A stretch of DNA of 64,000 nt from Deltaproteobacteria bacterium (GTDB lineage Bacteria > JAGRBM01 > JAHCIT01): contig JAHCIT010000002.1 in NCBI GenBank assembly GCA_026129095.1, positions 372,001 to 436,000 on the forward strand. The letters are read 5' to 3'. Positions within the stretch are counted from its first letter, which is position 1. Each line of letters begins with the position of its first letter. Shown piece after piece: positions 62,121 through 64,000 of this stretch. The notes below the pieces were generated by a model. The model saw nothing but the letters and a program-made list of their open reading frames with translations. It was not told the DNA's origin and made no database searches. The translations under genes were made by a program, and so were the position numbers.

Positions 62121-63745
62121 ACAGGCATGATACCATGCTTGCGGTACGGTCTTTCAATCTCCTTGCGCCAGACAACCTCGATGGCCCGGCACAGCATGGG
62201 GCGGGTATCACGGGGATCAATCAGGTCGTCGATGAACCCCCAGTCGGCCACCTTGTGAATGTCGATGGCCGGGCGGATCATGTCCGCGATCATCTTCGCC
62301 ACCTGTGGGGCAAGTTCCTGCCCCTGCTTCATGAACCGGCGGCCGAAAATACCAACCATTCCTTCGGCACCCATGATCGAGATTTCCGCACCCGGCCAGG
62401 CAAGCAGGATATCGGGCTCATAGGCCCGCCCACACATGGCGTAGTAACCCGCCCCATAACTCTTCCGGCAGATGACCGAGAGCTTGGGAACCGTCGCCGA
62501 GGCCATCGCATGAATGAACTTGGCGCCGTGGCGGATGATTCCCGCATGCTCGGCCTTGGTGCCGACCATGAAGCCCGGCACGTCATGGAAGAAAAGCAGC
62601 GGAATATTGAACGCATCGCATATCTGGATGAAATGCGCCGCCTTGTCGGAGGCGTTGTTATCAATGATTCCGCCCATGAACTTTGAATTGTTCGCCACGA
62701 CCCCCACGGGATAGCCGTTCAGGCGTGACAGGCAGGTGATGATATTCCGCGCAAACTTCGGCTTGATGTCGAGAATATCTCCGTTGTCCACAATTGCCCG
62801 GACCACCGCATACATGTCGAAGGGCTTTCGCGATTCATCCGGAACCAGATCAATCAGGCTCTCTTCCCGCCGGTCAATGGAGTCGATGCAGGCGATGACA
62901 GGCGGTTTTTCCTTGCATGAAAGCGGCATGAAGGAGAGGTATTTCCGCGTAATGGCGATGCATTCCTTGTCATCGGCCGTTTCAAGATCTCCCACACCCG
63001 ACACTTCGCAGTGAATTTTTGAACCACCAAGCGACTGCTCGTCGACGTCCTCCCCCATGGCGGCCTTCACGAGCGGCGGACCCGCCAGGGCCATCGAGCC
63101 GATGTTTTTCACCATCGGGACGAAGTCGGCGAGACCAGGTATGTAGGCCGTACCGGCCGCGCCGGGGCCAACCATGGCGGCCACCTGTGGCACAACGCCG
63201 CTCATTACAATCTGTTCGCGGAAGAGATAGCCCGAATCGGCAAAGAGTGACAGGAAGTCGCCAGCCGAATCGGGGATGGCCCCTCCCATGAGACCGCCAC
63301 CCTTCGCACCACCGCTGCCGCCGCCCGTGGCCTGGGAGATATCAATACGGCCGCCGGCCGAATCAATCAGCCACACGATCGGGATCCGTTCACGCAGGGC
63401 GAACTCCCGCATGCGCGTGCATTTACGCTCTCCCGTGAGGCCGATCGAACCACCCTTTACCGTGAAGTCGTAGCTGATAGCCGCCACCGGGCGGCCATCT
63501 ACCTTGCCCCATGCCGTCACCACTGCGTCGGCATTGACACGCTTGTCGCCAGATCCACCCGGCATCGGAGTACCGCTGATGCCGAATTCCGTCCACTCGG
63601 CCTTGTCAAACAGAAGATCGAGCCGCTCACGGGCGGATAGCTTGCCCCGCTGGTGCTGCTGGGCGATCTTGTCGGCTCCGCCCATCTCCTTGATTTTCGT
63701 CCGCAAGCTGTCGAGCTTCTGAACCCGGTCCCGCATGGTCGGCAT
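62117..63745 (-). CDS. Acyl-CoA carboxylase, carboxyltransferase (beta) subunit
   Basis: Transfers CO2 from biotin to propionyl-, methylcrotonyl- or related acyl-CoA. From ATG 63745 (GGGAG upstream) the protein has 542 residues. Crotonase-fold blocks are GKLSARERLDLLFDKAEW, YDFTVKGGSIGLTGERKCTR, WLIDSAGGRIDISQATGGG, VGPGAAGTAYIPGLADFVPM, LLFFHDVPGFMVGTKAEHAG and CRKSYGAGYYAMCGRAYEPD. The biotin carboxylase/carrier subunit is not adjacent. The frame opens at 63817 but an operator-like palindrome falls inside that extension. First gene of a four-gene operon ending in queE. Confidence 0.93.
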   Translation of the reverse strand: MPTMRDRVQKLDSLRTKIKEMGGADKIAQQHQRGKLSARERLDLLFDKAEWTEFGISGTPMPGGSGDKRVNADAVVTAWGKVDGRPVAAISYDFTVKGGSIGLTGERKCTRMREFALRERIPIVWLIDSAGGRIDISQATGGGSGGAKGGGLMGGAIPDSAGDFLSLFADSGYLFREQIVMSGVVPQVAAMVGPGAAGTAYIPGLADFVPMVKNIGSMALAGPPLVKAAMGEDVDEQSLGGSKIHCEVSGVGDLETADDKECIAITRKYLSFMPLSCKEKPPVIACIDSIDRREESLIDLVPDESRKPFDMYAVVRAIVDNGDILDIKPKFARNIITCLSRLNGYPVGVVANNSKFMGGIIDNNASDKAAHFIQICDAFNIPLLFFHDVPGFMVGTKAEHAGIIRHGAKFIHAMASATVPKLSVICRKSYGAGYYAMCGRAYEPDILLAWPGAEISIMGAEGMVGIFGRRFMKQGQELAPQVAKMIADMIRPAIDIHKVADWGFIDDLIDPRDTRPMLCRAIEVVWRKEIERPYRKHGIMPV

Positions 63746-63792
63746 GATGGCAGTTCTCCCTTTTCCGGCGTGGCGGGAACCGCCACAGCCAA

Positions 63793-63810
63793 TGAATGAG
63801 CATTCATTCA
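63793..63810. promoter_or_regulatory. Operator-like palindrome upstream of acyl-CoA carboxylase
   Basis: TGAATGA (63793-63799) and TCATTCA (63804-63810) form a perfect 7-bp inverted repeat with a 4-nt spacer. It is 48-65 nt upstream of the carboxylase start, and is the best of three related palindromes in the window (others at 6024-6039 and 29908-29925). The shape is typical of TetR-family operators. Confidence 0.55.
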
Positions 63811-63923
63811 GTAGCACTGCGCCGCGTCATCGGCAACAGGGTGGACGGCAGGCTGCGTGTCTCCGGCCCTGCCCCGTGTTATGAGAGTGCACCCGCCCGG
63901 CGGGTATAATTTGAGGAGTTTCG

Positions 63924-64000
63924 ATGCCTGTGCGGATCCTCCAGAAGAGCATGAACGATATCGCGGCAGCCGGGGCGCTGGTCGTGCCGGTCTACCGGAC
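63924..64000 (+). CDS. 5' end of a gene, possibly leucyl aminopeptidase
   Basis: ATG 63924 has GAGGAG about 5-10 nt upstream and a TATAAT box at 63905-63910. Only 25 residues are visible, starting MPVRILQKSMNDIAAAGALV. The hydrophobic VVPVY at the end of the segment resembles the N-terminal domain of M17 leucyl aminopeptidases (PepA), but the piece is too short to be sure. The frame is open to the right edge. Confidence 0.4.
   Translation, partial: MPVRILQKSMNDIAAAGALVVPVYR

Overview
The window is GC-rich bacterial chromosome, densely packed on both strands. I see no rRNA, tRNA, CRISPR array or insertion sequence. The gene content is Gram-negative: lipoproteins, an OmpH/Skp chaperone, an OmpA-type lipoprotein, an OprO/OprP-like porin, sigma-54 signalling and PilZ proteins. 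There is also a heavy load of acyl-CoA metabolism: several acyl-CoA dehydrogenases, an SCP-x-type thiolase, a CoA-transferase and an acyl-CoA carboxylase. This mix suggests a deltaproteobacterial-type lineage in the broad sense (Myxococcota, Desulfobacterota or Binatota-like). No phylogenetic marker was aligned, so this placement is inference.

Layout. 1-5 kb: the 5' part of pnp with rpsO, a frameshifted GT39-type glycosyltransferase, and a CoA-transferase. 5-17 kb: OmpH/Skp, thiolase, pyrophosphatase, O-methyltransferase, OmpA lipoprotein, a first PilZ protein, an MFS carrier, an atypical acyl-CoA dehydrogenase, SnoaL-like, DUF2804, patatin and SRPBCC proteins, and a 28-residue lysine-rich peptide. 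17-24 kb: a soluble histidine kinase, then a three-gene glycan island (carbamoyltransferase, MurJ/Wzx-like flippase, GT4). 24-28 kb: a membrane kinase and NtrC-type regulator with a downstream lipoprotein gene, divergent from a second lipoprotein gene that has a sigma-54-like promoter. 28-34 kb: acyl-CoA dehydrogenase, an unknown anchored protein, a CoxE-like VWA protein and phosphofructokinase. 33.8-39.6 kb: a sulfate-uptake operon (possible Cys-containing leader ORF, YezD-like protein, porin, Sbp, CysT, CysW, CysA). 39.6-48 kb: MoxR ATPase, YfhO-like protein, CrtC/AttH-like protein, TPR protein, QueF, polyphosphate kinase and a lone receiver. 48-52 kb: two adjacent acyl-CoA dehydrogenases and RimO. 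52-55.6 kb: three PilZ proteins around a membrane chemotaxis-type transducer. 56-59.7 kb: a 1247-residue surface lipoprotein. 59.7-63.8 kb: an operon of acyl-CoA carboxylase beta subunit, TPR protein, unknown protein and QueE. The window ends in the start of a possible leucyl aminopeptidase.

Points that cut across the annotation. Three lipid-metabolism transcription units (thiolase, acyl-CoA dehydrogenase, carboxylase) carry similar palindromes just upstream, which looks like a TetR-type regulon with its repressor outside the window. Two genes are split by frameshifts at sequences that slip easily: a 7-bp tandem repeat and the heptamer A AAA AAC. Polyphosphate kinase has no ATG, GTG or TTG that keeps its conserved N-terminus and most likely starts at CTG behind a strong Shine-Dalgarno sequence. 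Some starts given here are shorter than the longest open frame, chosen from ribosome-binding sites, lipoprotein signals or family length.
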